This document shows positions 1-7,938 of a stretch of 64,000 nucleotides of DNA, piece by piece. The DNA lies in contig NZ_CP023695.1 of the NCBI RefSeq assembly GCF_008704395.1, positions 5,456,001 to 5,520,000 on the forward strand, written 5' to 3'. Position numbers and translations under genes: made by a program. Numbering within the stretch: position 1 is the first letter of the stretch; the number at the start of each line of letters is the position of its first letter. The stretch comes from Streptomyces alboniger. GTDB lineage: Bacteria; Actinomycetota; Actinomycetes; Streptomycetales; Streptomycetaceae. Below the pieces are notes generated by a model. It worked only from the letters and a program-made list of their open reading frames with translations. It made no database searches and was not told where the DNA came from.

Positions 1-1036
1 TGTTCGGGTACTTGGCCTTGAGCTTGCGCAGCTGGTTGAAGTTGCCGCGCAGGGGCTGGTCCCAGGTGTCGGCGACGCCGTCGACGCTCTGGTCGGCGGT
101 GTAGGCCTTGTCGATCGCCGCGTAGGAGTCGCCCATGGTGCACTTGCCGCCCTGGACGTTGCCGAAGCTGTAGTTGATGTGCGTGATCTTCCCGGCCGAC
201 CCGGAGGTGGCGATGTTCTTGGCGTGGTAGTTGCGCTGGTAGACGCCCCACTCGGTGAAGTAGCCGAGCTTGACCTTGTCGCCGGGGCCGGGGCCCGGGT
301 CGCCGCCGCCCGTGGTGCGGACCTTGACGGCGCCGCTCGCGGGACCGGTCTGGTCGGCGGTGTCGCGGGCCTGCACGGTGTAGGAGTAGTCGGTGCCCGC
401 GGTCAGGCCGCTGTCGGTGTACGAGGTGCCCGTCACCGTGCCGACCTTGGCGCCGTCGCGCAGGACGTCGTAGTTCTTGACGCCCTTGTCGTCGGTGGCG
501 GGCTTCCAGTCGAGCTTCGCCGAGGTGTCGGTGACGTCGGAGGCGGTCGGGGTGCCGGGGGCGCTCGGCGGGTTGTCGCCGGGGACGCTGCCGCCGTCAC
601 AGCTGCCGCCGTTGAGCGTGCACTTGGAGGGGGCGCCGGGGCCCGTGCCGTTGAAGCCGAAGGAGACCGAGGCGCCGGGGGCGAGCGTCCCGTTCCAGGA
701 GAGGTTCTTGCCGGTCCAGCGGGTGCCTGAGTTGGTGACGGTGGCGTCCCAGGCCGAGGTCACCTTGGTGTCGGCGGGGAAGTCCCACTGGACGTTCCAG
801 GAGCTGAGCGTGGTGGTGCCGGTGTTCTTGATGGTCCACTTGCCCTCGAAGCCGTTGCCCCAGTCCTGGGTCTTGGCGTAGGTGGCGGTGGCCTCGGGGG
901 CGGCGTCGGGGGCCGCCTCGGCGGGAGCGCCGAGGGCGACCAGGGTGGCGAGCGGGAGCAGCAGCGTGGTCAGTCCGGCCACGGCTTTGTGTCTGATTCT
1001 CAGTCTTGAGCGGGTGTCGCTCTGTGTGAAGCGCAC
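1..1036 (-). CDS. Secreted chitinase (GH18) with CBM2 and Fn3 domains, 3' end outside the window
   Basis: Secreted enzyme expected to hydrolyse chitin outside the cell. The GTG start at 1036 has a GAGGAG ribosome site just upstream. Residues 1-40 form a signal peptide (basic N-terminus, Leu/Ala core, likely cleavage after APAEA). A family 2 carbohydrate-binding module follows at about 45-140 (Trp-rich, WNVQWDF, GTRWTGKNLSWNG), then a short linker, a fibronectin type III domain at about 155-235, a Gly/Pro linker, and the start of a GH18 barrel (VKLGYFTEWGVY, KITHINYSFGNV). The catalytic DxxDxDxE region lies beyond the window edge, so activity is inferred from architecture. The upstream promoter carries the repeats known from Streptomyces chitinase genes. 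Confidence 0.93.
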   Translation of the reverse strand, partial: MRFTQSDTRSRLRIRHKAVAGLTTLLLPLATLVALGAPAEAAPDAAPEATATYAKTQDWGNGFEGKWTIKNTGTTTLSSWNVQWDFPADTKVTSAWDATVTNSGTRWTGKNLSWNGTLAPGASVSFGFNGTGPGAPSKCTLNGGSCDGGSVPGDNPPSAPGTPTASDVTDTSAKLDWKPATDDKGVKNYDVLRDGAKVGTVTGTSYTDSGLTAGTDYSYTVQARDTADQTGPASGAVKVRTTGGGDPGPGPGDKVKLGYFTEWGVYQRNYHAKNIATSGSAGKITHINYSFGNVQGGKCTMGDSYAAIDKAYTADQSVDGVADTWDQPLRGNFNQLRKLKAKYPN

Positions 1037-1135
1037 GAGGTGCTCCTCGGGTGAGATCCGGGGGTCTTAGGGGTGGGACCCTGCGCCGCCCGTGAGCACG
1101 TGGACACGTGGGGGTGTGCTCACCGCAGTGCGGTG

Positions 1136-1177
1136 AGAATAGAAAGGTCTGGACCAGCGGTCAAGAGGTCTGAACCA
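1136..1177 (-). promoter_or_regulatory. Chitinase promoter with two 12-bp direct repeats
   Basis: Read on the minus strand, TGGTTCAGACCT (1177-1166) and TGGTCCAGACCT (1156-1145) are direct repeats differing at one base and 21 bp apart, two helical turns. A -35 TTGACC (1164-1159) and a -10 TATTCT (1141-1136) are separated by 17 bp, so one repeat sits in the spacer and the other just upstream of the -35. This matches the repeat family described for Streptomyces chitinase promoters (for example chi63), where the repeats mediate chitin induction and glucose repression. The promoter assignment is inferred from spacing. Confidence 0.85.
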
Positions 1178-1206
1178 ATGGCCTGATCCGGTCGGCCCCG
1201 GAACCC

Positions 1207-1857
1207 TCAGACACCCAACTCCTGCGCGAGGACGGCCGCTTGGACGCGGCTGCGCAGCTCCAGCTTGCCCAGCAGCCGGCTCACATGCGTCTTCACCGTC
1301 GCCTCCGCCATGGAGAGGCGGCCCGCGATCTCCGCGTTCGACAGGCCCTCGCCGATGCAGGACAGCACCTCGCGCTCGCGGCGCGTGAGGCTCTCCAGGA
1401 CGGAGGGGTCCGGCGCGTTCTCCCTGCGTACGGCCCTGGGCGGGGCCGCGAACTCGGCGATGAGACGGCGGGTGACGGCCGGGGCGATCAGGCCCTCGCC
1501 GCGCGCGACCGTGCGGACGCCTTCGATGAGGTCCTTCGCCTCCGTGTTCTTGAGGAGGAACCCGCTGGCGCCCGCGCGCAGCGCCCCGAAGACGTACTCG
1601 TCGAGGTCGAAGGTGGTCAGCACGAGGACGTCCGCAAGCCCCTCGGCGACGACCTGGCGCGTTGCCGACACCCCGTCGAGCCGTGGCATCTGTATGTCCA
1701 TCAGGATCAGGTCCGGCCGCAGCTCGCGGGCGAGGGCCACGGCCTGCTCACCGTCCGCCGCCTCGCCGACCACCTCGATGTCGGACGCGCTGCGCAGGAT
1801 CAGGACGAGTCCCGCGCGTACGGCTGACTGGTCCTCGGCGACTAGCACCCGGATCAT
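1207..1857 (-). CDS. NarL/LuxR-family response regulator
   Basis: Cytoplasmic DNA-binding response regulator of 216 residues, the usual NarL length. The receiver domain spans about 1-120, with acidic pair E8/D9, phospho-acceptor Asp54 in LILMDIQMP, Thr in LTTFD and Lys in FLLKNTEA. The C-terminal GerE/LuxR helix-turn-helix (about 150-212) shows LTRREREVL and SNAEIAGRLSMAEATVKTHVSRLL. Its start ATG overlaps the stop of the histidine kinase gene by 4 bp (1854-1857), so the two are translationally coupled with the kinase first. Targets cannot be told from sequence. Confidence 0.95.
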   Translation of the reverse strand: MIRVLVAEDQSAVRAGLVLILRSASDIEVVGEAADGEQAVALARELRPDLILMDIQMPRLDGVSATRQVVAEGLADVLVLTTFDLDEYVFGALRAGASGFLLKNTEAKDLIEGVRTVARGEGLIAPAVTRRLIAEFAAPPRAVRRENAPDPSVLESLTRREREVLSCIGEGLSNAEIAGRLSMAEATVKTHVSRLLGKLELRSRVQAAVLAQELGV

Positions 1858-3053
1858 TCCTTGGCTCCTTCGTCTGCGGGGTCGACCGGCAGGGTCACAA
1901 AGACGATCCAGACCTTGCCGTCGGGGTTGCTCTCGGGGCCGGATTCAAAGGTGCCGCCGAGCAGTTCGGTGCGCTCGCGCATGCCGACGAGTCCGGCTCC
2001 CGAGCCGGGGGCGCGTGGCCCGGACGGATCGTCGTACGGGCTGGTGACGCGGACCCTCAGGGCGCGGGGCTCCTGGGAGAGGCGCACGGTGACCCGGCCG
2101 GGCGAGGCGTGCTTCAGGGCGTTCGTCAGGGACTCCTGGACGATGCGGTACGCCGCCAGCTCGACCGGCGCGGGCAGCTTCGGGCCCTGCGGGGCGCGGG
2201 CGTCGTCGAGCGTGACGTCGAGGCCGTTGGTGCGGGCGCCCTCGACCAGGGCGGCGAGGCCGTCGAGGGTGGGCGCCGCGGCCGGTTCGAGGTCGCCGCT
2301 GGCGTCGCGCAGGATGCCGATGAGGCGGCGCATCTCGGCCAGGCCCTGGACGCTGTTCTCACGGATGACGGCGAGTGCGTCCTTGCTGGCCGCCGGGTTG
2401 TCAAGGGAGAGCGCGGCCGTGGAGTGGATGGCGATCGCCGAGAGGTGGTTGGCGACCATGTCGTGCAGTTCTCGGGCCATCCTGGCGCGCTCGGCCGTGA
2501 CCGCCTGGACGCGGTCCATCTCGGCGAGCAGCGCGGTCTGCTCGGCCCGCAGCTTGGCCGCGGCGGCCGCCTCGCGGTGGTTGCGCACCAGTACGCCCGT
2601 GGTGGCGGGCGCGTACAGCACGATGCCGACGAGGATGCCGATGAGCACGGCCTCGGGCTCGCGCCACCACGCGAGGAAACCGAACGTCACCGCCACCGTG
2701 ATGACGCCCGTAGTCACCGGGATGCGGCGGGCGGCGGCCGGGGTGCCGTAGAGGACGGCCGCGTACACGATGTCCGTGTACATCAGGATCGACGCGAGGT
2801 TGCCCTTCGTGAACTGGTCGAGGACCAGGGCGCACGTGGCGAGGACCAGGGCGGTCCGGGGCATGCTGCTGCGCAGCAGTTCGAGCCCGGCCAGGACGAC
2901 GAGTGGGATCAGCGCCCAGTCGGCGCCGAGCGCCCGGTCCGGCTGCGCGTGCAGCCCGAGCGCCCACAGCACCAGCCCGCCGAGCAGGCTGGTCACGGCG
3001 ATCCGCACGTCGACGCGCTGCGGGCGGGGGAGGGACAGGGCCATGCCCTCCAT
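1854..3053 (-). CDS. DesK/NarX-type sensor histidine kinase
   Basis: Membrane sensor kinase of about 399 residues, cognate to the overlapping response regulator. The N-terminal half has five or six hydrophobic helices with short loops and no large extracellular domain, suggesting it senses the membrane or a small ligand. The HisKA_3 motif RELHDMVANHLSAIAIHS supplies the phospho-His. The HATPase domain follows, with YRIVQESLTNALKHA (N box) and GAGLVGMRERTELLGG (G box). A Met at codon 4 is an alternative start. The gene is divergent from the membrane protein gene at 3199. Confidence 0.93.
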   Translation of the reverse strand: MEGMALSLPRPQRVDVRIAVTSLLGGLVLWALGLHAQPDRALGADWALIPLVVLAGLELLRSSMPRTALVLATCALVLDQFTKGNLASILMYTDIVYAAVLYGTPAAARRIPVTTGVITVAVTFGFLAWWREPEAVLIGILVGIVLYAPATTGVLVRNHREAAAAAKLRAEQTALLAEMDRVQAVTAERARMARELHDMVANHLSAIAIHSTAALSLDNPAASKDALAVIRENSVQGLAEMRRLIGILRDASGDLEPAAAPTLDGLAALVEGARTNGLDVTLDDARAPQGPKLPAPVELAAYRIVQESLTNALKHASPGRVTVRLSQEPRALRVRVTSPYDDPSGPRAPGSGAGLVGMRERTELLGGTFESGPESNPDGKVWIVFVTLPVDPADEGAKE

Positions 3054-3198
3054 CCAACACGGCGGGGCGGTGACACGCGTGATCCTGGGGGAGGAAGCGC
3101 CCGCTACATCGAAGGATGCAGTCCCACCTCGTCACTGGCGACGATGATCCGCGCCCTGCCTCGCGGGAGCCTTGAGGGGTGACCGAGAGGAGCGAACC

Positions 3199-3777
3199 GT
3201 GATCGTCACGCTGATCATCATCTGCGAGGTCGGCTTCTGGGTGCTGCTGGCCGCCGGCCTCGCCGCCCGCTATCTGCTGCGGATGCCGCGCCTCGGGATC
3301 GCGATCCTGCTGTGCGAGCCGCTTCTCGAGGTCGTGCTCCTGGTCGTGACCGCGCTCGACCTGAAGAACGGCGCCGACCCGAGCTGGAAGCACGGACTCG
3401 CCGCGCTGTACATCGGCTACACCGTGGGCCACGGCCACCGCACGGTGAAGTGGCTCGACGGCCACGCGGCGCACCGCTTCCACGGCGTGCCGGTGCCGCG
3501 CCCGCCCCGCTACGGCAGGCCCCGCGCCCTGCACGAGGCCAGGATCTGGCTCGGGACCCTCGTGGCGGGGGCCGTCGCGACCGTGCTGCTGTTGCTGGCC
3601 ATGTGGTACGTCGACGACCCGGGCCGTACGTCCTCGCTGGAGGGGTGGATGCACACGGCCTGGCGGGGGGTGGGCATCCACGGCCTGATCGCGCTCAGCT
3701 ACACGCTCTTCCCGAAGCGGGTCCCGGCCCCGGCGCCCGGGGAACGGGACGGGGACCGGCCGCTGACCAAGCTCTGA
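3199..3777 (+). CDS. Conserved actinobacterial integral membrane protein
   Basis: Protein of 192 residues with no recognised catalytic motif. The GTG at 3199 is preferred because GAGGAG lies at 3184-3189; a TTG further upstream would place that ribosome site inside the gene. Hydrophobic helices lie near residues 3-25, 35-55, about 115-138 and 155-175, with a His-rich cytoplasmic-type stretch between (YTVGHGHRTVKWLDGHAAHRFHG). It stands alone between the divergent kinase and the convergent adenosyltransferase. Function unknown. Confidence 0.8.
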   Translation: MIVTLIIICEVGFWVLLAAGLAARYLLRMPRLGIAILLCEPLLEVVLLVVTALDLKNGADPSWKHGLAALYIGYTVGHGHRTVKWLDGHAAHRFHGVPVPRPPRYGRPRALHEARIWLGTLVAGAVATVLLLLAMWYVDDPGRTSSLEGWMHTAWRGVGIHGLIALSYTLFPKRVPAPAPGERDGDRPLTKL

Positions 3778-3818
3778 CGGCTGCCCGGCTGCCCGGCTGC
3801 ACGGCCTCAGCTACCCGG

Positions 3819-4391
3819 CTACCGCTCGCCGCCCGGCACCCACAGCACGTCTCCGACCTCCTTGTTGGCCACGCGGGCCAGGATGAACAGGAGGTCGGAG
3901 AGGCGGTTGAGGTAGGTGGCCGTCAGCGGGTTCATCGTCTCGCCGTGGACCTCGAACGCCGCCCACGTCGAGCGCTCGGCCCGCCGCACCACCGTGCAGG
4001 CCTGGTGCAGCAGCGCCGCGCCCGGGGTGCCGCCCGGCAGGATGAAGCTGCGCAGCTTCTCCAGTTCTTCGAGGAAGCGGTCGCAGTCCGCCTCCAGCTT
4101 GTCGACGTAGGACTGCTCGACGCGCAGCGGCGGGTACTCCGGGTCCTCGACGACGGGCGTGGAGAGGTCGGCGCCCACGTCGAAGAGGTCGTTCTGGACC
4201 CGTACGAGGACCTTCACGACCTCCTCGCCGAGCCCGCCGAGCGCGATCGCCGTGCCGATGGCCGCGTTGGCCTCGTTGGCGTCGGCGTACGCCCCGATCC
4301 GGGGGTCGGTCTTGGCGGTGCGGCTCATGTCCCCGAGGGCCGTCGTGCCCTGGTCGCCGGTCCTGGTGTAGATGCGCGTCAGATTGACCAT
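3819..4391 (-). CDS. PduO-type ATP:cob(I)alamin adenosyltransferase
   Basis: Transfers the 5'-deoxyadenosyl group of ATP to cob(I)alamin, making coenzyme B12. At 190 residues it has the normal PduO/CobO-like length. Diagnostic motifs are YTRTGDQGTTALGD at the N-terminus (ATP-binding TRxGDxGxT), DEANAAIG-like sequence (here DANEANAAIG), FILPGG in the centre and RRAERSTWAAFEV plus YLNRLSDLLFILAR at the C-terminus. The cofactor it makes is needed by the isobutyryl-CoA mutase large subunit at 42715 and its family. The gene appears monocistronic; only 13 bp separate it from the end of the ABC permease on the same strand. Confidence 0.95.
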   Translation of the reverse strand: MVNLTRIYTRTGDQGTTALGDMSRTAKTDPRIGAYADANEANAAIGTAIALGGLGEEVVKVLVRVQNDLFDVGADLSTPVVEDPEYPPLRVEQSYVDKLEADCDRFLEELEKLRSFILPGGTPGAALLHQACTVVRRAERSTWAAFEVHGETMNPLTATYLNRLSDLLFILARVANKEVGDVLWVPGGER

Positions 4392-4404
4392 GCGGCCAGC
4401 GTAG

Positions 4405-5160
4405 TTACGCCCCGGCCTTCTTGAAGACGCGTGTGCCCACCGTCACGGACAGCAGGACGAAGGCGAGGGCCATCAGGACGCCGTACAGCATGGTCGTGGT
4501 CGCGTAGTCGCCCACGTATCCGGCCCGCACCGCGTCGACGAGGTAGCGGAACGGCATGAAGTGCGACAGGACGTCCAGCCAGGAGGGCGCGAGCGCCATC
4601 GGCAGCATCAGGCCGGAGAGCAGCATCGAGGGCATGCTGATGGCGTTCACCGCGGGCCCGAACTCGTGCGCCTTGGAGACCTTCATGGCCAGCGCGTACG
4701 AGAGGGAGGCGAGCCCGGCGGCCAGGACCGCCACGAACGCGAAGCCGATGAGGATGCCGGCGAGCGGCGCCCTGAGCCCCATCACCAGCGCGGCGAGCAC
4801 CAGCAGCACCGCCTGGAAGACGAAGAGCGCGGCGTCGCGCAGGACCCGGCCGAGCAGCAGCGCGAGGCGGCTCACGGGCGTCACCCGCATCCGCTCGACC
4901 ACGCCGAACTGCTTCTCGATGATGAGCGCGAAGCCGCTGAACGTGGCGCCGAACAGGCCGAGTTGGAGCAGCAGTCCCGGCACGAGGATCTGCCAGGAGT
5001 CGCCCTGGGAGCCGAGCGGCAGGTCGGTGAGGAGCGGCCCGAAGAAGAGCAGGTAGAGCAGGGGCGTCAGGACGCCGAAGAAGATCTGGAACTTGGAGCG
5101 CAGGGTCTGGCGGGCGTACCGCCCGAAGATCAGCGCGATGTCGGAGAGCAGAGCGGGCAT
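4405..5160 (-). CDS. ABC-2 type exporter permease
   Basis: Membrane half of a drug-type ABC exporter, 251 residues with six predicted helices. The start ATG at 5160 begins MPALLSDIALIFGRYARQT, typical of DrrB/ABC-2 permeases. Features include LLYLLFFGPLL in helix 1, GATFSGFALIIEKQFGVVERMRVTPVSRLALLLGR (the cytoplasmic loop before helix 3), and LSGLMLPMALAPSWLDVLSHFMPFRYLVDAVRAG near the end. It lies 17 bp downstream of the ATPase gene and should form a heterodimeric or four-subunit transporter with it. Substrate unknown. Confidence 0.92.
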   Translation of the reverse strand: MPALLSDIALIFGRYARQTLRSKFQIFFGVLTPLLYLLFFGPLLTDLPLGSQGDSWQILVPGLLLQLGLFGATFSGFALIIEKQFGVVERMRVTPVSRLALLLGRVLRDAALFVFQAVLLVLAALVMGLRAPLAGILIGFAFVAVLAAGLASLSYALAMKVSKAHEFGPAVNAISMPSMLLSGLMLPMALAPSWLDVLSHFMPFRYLVDAVRAGYVGDYATTTMLYGVLMALAFVLLSVTVGTRVFKKAGA

Positions 5161-5177
5161 CGGTGGGTCCTGGTGTC

Positions 5178-5969
5178 TCAGACGGCGACGGGGGCCGTGT
5201 CGTTGGCGTCCTTGGACGCGATGTCGCGTCCGGTGATGGCGAGGAAGGTGTCCTGGAGCGAGGCGTCGACCGAGCCGCAGTGCCGGAGCTTGAGCGCGCT
5301 CGGCGTGCCCTCGGCGACCACGACGCCCTTGTCGACGACGACCAGGCGGTCGGAGAGGGCGTCGGCCTCGTCGAGGTAGTGCGTGGTGAGGAAGACCGTC
5401 GTGCCGTACCCGTCGCGCAGTTTGCGCACCAGCTTCCACAGGTCGGCGCGGCTGCCCGGGTCGAGCCCGGTGGTCGGCTCGTCCAGGAAGAGCACCTCGG
5501 GCCGGTGCGTGAGTCCGAGGGCGATGTCCAGGCGCCGCCGCTGGCCGCCGGAGAGCGCGGCGCAGGGGCGCTCCATCAGCTCGGTCAGGTTGAGGTCGTG
5601 CGCCAACTCGTCGGCGCGGGCGGCGGCCTGGGGCTTCGTCAGGCGGTAGAGGCGCCCCTGGGTGATCAGCTCCTCGCGTACGGAGATGCTCAGGTCGACG
5701 CCGCCGGACTGGGCGACGTAACCGATCTTGCTCCGTACGCCCGCGGGGTCCTTCGCCAGGTCGCAGCCCGCGACGGTGGCGGCGCCGCCGGTGGGCGGGA
5801 GCAGCGTGGTCAGCATGCGCAGCGTGGTGGTCTTGCCCGCGCCGTTCGGCCCGAGGAAGCCGAGGATCTCGCCCGCCTCGACCCTTAGGTCGATACCGCG
5901 CACGGCCTCCACGGTGCCGCTCTTGCTCTGGAAGGTCCGGGCGAGCCCGGCGGTGCTGATGATTGCCAT
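5178..5969 (-). CDS. ABC exporter ATP-binding protein, DrrA-like
   Basis: Cytoplasmic ATPase of 263 residues that powers the adjacent permease. It has Walker A GPNGAGKTTTLRML, signature LSGGQRRRLDIALGL, Walker B VLFLDEPTTGLD and the H-loop TTHYLDEAD. The start is placed at ATG 5969 (MAIISTAGLARTFQ); an in-frame extension to 6014 would read through the putative operator. The short C-terminal region fits DrrA-type daunorubicin-resistance ATPases. Divergent from the TetR gene at 6038, which probably represses it. Confidence 0.93.
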   Translation of the reverse strand: MAIISTAGLARTFQSKSGTVEAVRGIDLRVEAGEILGFLGPNGAGKTTTLRMLTTLLPPTGGAATVAGCDLAKDPAGVRSKIGYVAQSGGVDLSISVREELITQGRLYRLTKPQAAARADELAHDLNLTELMERPCAALSGGQRRRLDIALGLTHRPEVLFLDEPTTGLDPGSRADLWKLVRKLRDGYGTTVFLTTHYLDEADALSDRLVVVDKGVVVAEGTPSALKLRHCGSVDASLQDTFLAITGRDIASKDANDTAPVAV

Positions 5970-5990
5970 GACAACTACAAAAACAGAGTC

Positions 5991-6040
5991 CATGCATTTT
6001 TGCAATCGCCCCAAGTTTTAGGAGGGTGCAAGATTGCATG
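5991..6040. promoter_or_regulatory. Two inverted operator-like sites between the TetR gene and the ABC exporter
   Basis: CATGCATTTTTGCA (5991-6004) and, in the opposite orientation, CATGCAATCTTGCA (6040-6027) share the pattern CATGCA-N3-TTGCA. Each is itself a near-palindrome of TGCAA/TTGCA arms. They lie in the 68-bp gap between divergent genes, in an AT-rich patch unlike its surroundings. The second overlaps the proposed TetR start codon. This arrangement is typical of a TetR repressor controlling itself and an exporter; binding is inferred. Confidence 0.65.
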
Positions 6041-6709
6041 GTGGTCAGCGAGGCCTACGATGAGGTCATGACCGAGGGGCTCAGGGAACGCAAGAAGCGC
6101 CAGACCAAGCAGCGGATCTCCGACATCGCGACGGGGCTCTTCCTGGAGCGCGGCTTCGTCACGGTGACGATCGCGGAGATCGCCGAGGCCGCCGACGTCT
6201 CGGTCAACACCGTCTACAACTACTTCCCGGCCAAGGAGGACCTCTTCCTCGACCGGGGCGCGGACGCCGTCGACCGGCTCTCCCGCCACGTACGCGGCCG
6301 CCGCGAGGGGGAGTCCGCCGCCGACGCGGTCCTGCGCGAGCTGCGCACGGACGTCGAGAGCGCCTCGCCGGCCGTCGGCCTCTTCCCCGGCTGGGCCGAC
6401 TTCATGAAGGTCATCACCGAGGCGCAGCCGCTGCGCTCCCGCCTCTGGGCCATCCAGCAGGAGGCCCTCGACAACCTCGCCAAGACCCTCGCCGAGGAGG
6501 CGGGCGCCGCCGACGGCGACCCGCTGCCCGCGCTCGTCGCCGGGCAGCTGTCCTGGCTCCACAGCACACTCATGAGCTGGATCGGCGACGAGATGGCCAA
6601 GGGCCGCGAGGTGCCCGAGGTCTCCCGCGAGGGCCTCGCCCTGCTCGACGAGATGGAGTCCCTTCTCGGCGAGAGGGTCCTCAACTACGCGGTGCGCGCC
6701 GCCGGATGA
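6038..6709 (+). CDS. TetR-family transcriptional regulator of the adjacent exporter
   Basis: Protein of 223 residues (213 if ATG 6068 is used). The N-terminal TetR helix-turn-helix reads RISDIATGLFLERGFVTVTIAEIAEAADVSVNTVYNYFPAKEDLF, with the expected helix 3 and YFPAK boundary. The C-terminal ligand domain is variable. ATG 6038 is chosen because GGAGGG lies at 6021-6026, although the 11-base spacing is long and the typical family N-terminus MTEGLRERKKRQTKQ begins at 6068. It is divergent from the ABC exporter, so drug-responsive repression is likely. Confidence 0.9.
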   Translation: MVVSEAYDEVMTEGLRERKKRQTKQRISDIATGLFLERGFVTVTIAEIAEAADVSVNTVYNYFPAKEDLFLDRGADAVDRLSRHVRGRREGESAADAVLRELRTDVESASPAVGLFPGWADFMKVITEAQPLRSRLWAIQQEALDNLAKTLAEEAGAADGDPLPALVAGQLSWLHSTLMSWIGDEMAKGREVPEVSREGLALLDEMESLLGERVLNYAVRAAG

Positions 6710-6878
6710 GGCCTGCCGGAGGCGTCTCGGGGCCGTACCAGTGTGACGTCCGTCATTTGAGACGTGACGCGCATCTCTTCACCGCCACAGGCGCGCTCAC
6801 GGCCGCTAATGTCCGCTCCAGAGGCATACGTAAACAGCGTGTAAGCCAAGCGTGATAAGCGGTAGGGGAGTCGGAACA

Positions 6879-7727
6879 GTGGCACGCAAGCTCGCCGTCA
6901 TCGGAGCTGGACTCATGGGGTCCGGTATCGCTCAGGTCTCCGCCCAGGCGGGCTGGGACGTCGTCCTGCGCGACGTCACCGACGAGGCCCTGACCCGCGG
7001 CACCGACGGCATCAAGGCGTCGTACGAGAAGTTCGTGAGCAAGGGCAAGCTCGCGGCCGACGACGCCGAGGCCGCGCTCGGCCGCATCACGGCCACCACC
7101 GACCTGGACGCCGTCGCCGACGCGGACATCGTCGTCGAGGCCGTCTTCGAGAAGCTGGAGATCAAGCACGAGATCTTCCGCACGCTCGACAAGCTCGTGC
7201 GCGACGACGCCGTGCTCGCCTCCAACACCTCCGCCATCCCGATCACCAAGATCGCCGCCGTGACGGAGCGTCCGGAGCGCGTCGTGGGCGCCCACTTCTT
7301 CTCGCCGGTCCCGATGATGCAGCTGTGCGAACTGGTGCGCGGCTACAAGACCAGCGACGAAACCCTCGCCCGCGCCAAGGAGTTCGCCGAGTCCGTCGGC
7401 AAGACCTGCATCGTCGTCAACCGCGACGTCGCAGGCTTCGTGACGACCCGTCTGATCTCCGCGCTCGTCGTCGAGGCCGCCAAGCTCTACGAGTCGGGCG
7501 TCGCCACCGCCGAGGACATCGACATCGCCTGCAAGCTCGGCTTCGGCCACGCCATGGGCCCCCTCGCGACCGCCGACCTCACCGGCGTCGACATCCTGCT
7601 CCACGCCACCAGCAACATCTACACGGAGTCCCAGGACGAGAAGTTCGCGCCGCCGGAGCTGATGCGCCGGATGGTTGACGCCGGTGACATCGGGCGCAAG
7701 AGCGGGCAGGGCTTCTACAAGCACTGA
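6879..7727 (+). CDS. 3-hydroxybutyryl-CoA dehydrogenase
   Basis: NAD(P)-dependent oxidation/reduction of 3-hydroxyacyl-CoA and acetoacetyl-CoA-type substrates in fatty acid or butyrate metabolism. It has 282 residues, the normal single-subunit length. The Rossmann motif is VIGAGLMGSGIAQ; catalytic motifs are SNTSAIPITKIA and GAHFFSPVPMMQLCELV (catalytic His), with NRDVAGFVTTRL starting the helical C-terminal domain. The GTG at 6879 has GGGGAG at 6865-6870. It is monocistronic but belongs functionally with the thiolase at 25049. Whether it prefers NAD or NADP cannot be told. Confidence 0.94.
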   Translation: MARKLAVIGAGLMGSGIAQVSAQAGWDVVLRDVTDEALTRGTDGIKASYEKFVSKGKLAADDAEAALGRITATTDLDAVADADIVVEAVFEKLEIKHEIFRTLDKLVRDDAVLASNTSAIPITKIAAVTERPERVVGAHFFSPVPMMQLCELVRGYKTSDETLARAKEFAESVGKTCIVVNRDVAGFVTTRLISALVVEAAKLYESGVATAEDIDIACKLGFGHAMGPLATADLTGVDILLHATSNIYTESQDEKFAPPELMRRMVDAGDIGRKSGQGFYKH

Positions 7728-7890
7728 GCCGGTACTGACGTACGCCGTCTGACGCCTCGTCCGACGATCCGTCGCCTCCTGGGTCACCCCTCGGAGTGAA
7801 TTCGGTATCGGTTCGCTTACAGACGGCAACTTCCTCGCCCACGCGGCAGTCAGTTGCAGTGACATACGCAGACGCCTTACGGATCAGACG

Positions 7891-7920
7891 TCACAGCAGA
7901 CACAGTCACAGCAGACACAG
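7891..7920. repeat. Perfect 15-bp tandem duplication
   Basis: TCACAGCAGACACAG occurs at 7891-7905 and again at 7906-7920 without a gap, immediately upstream of the STAS gene start at 7939. It is probably a recent slippage duplication in the leader. Whether it affects expression is unknown. Confidence 0.9.
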
Positions 7921-7938
7921 CACTCTCGGGGAGCGCAT

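Noticed and set aside
1662..3182. 506-residue plus-strand frame opposite the two-component genes
   Set aside because: Overlaps two well-supported minus-strand genes with recognised catalytic motifs; composition is Arg/Gly/Asp-rich as expected of a shadow.
4405..6039. 544-residue minus-strand frame covering the permease and the upstream region
   Set aside because: Only the part from 5160 is a permease; the rest is the out-of-frame ATPase region with no signature.
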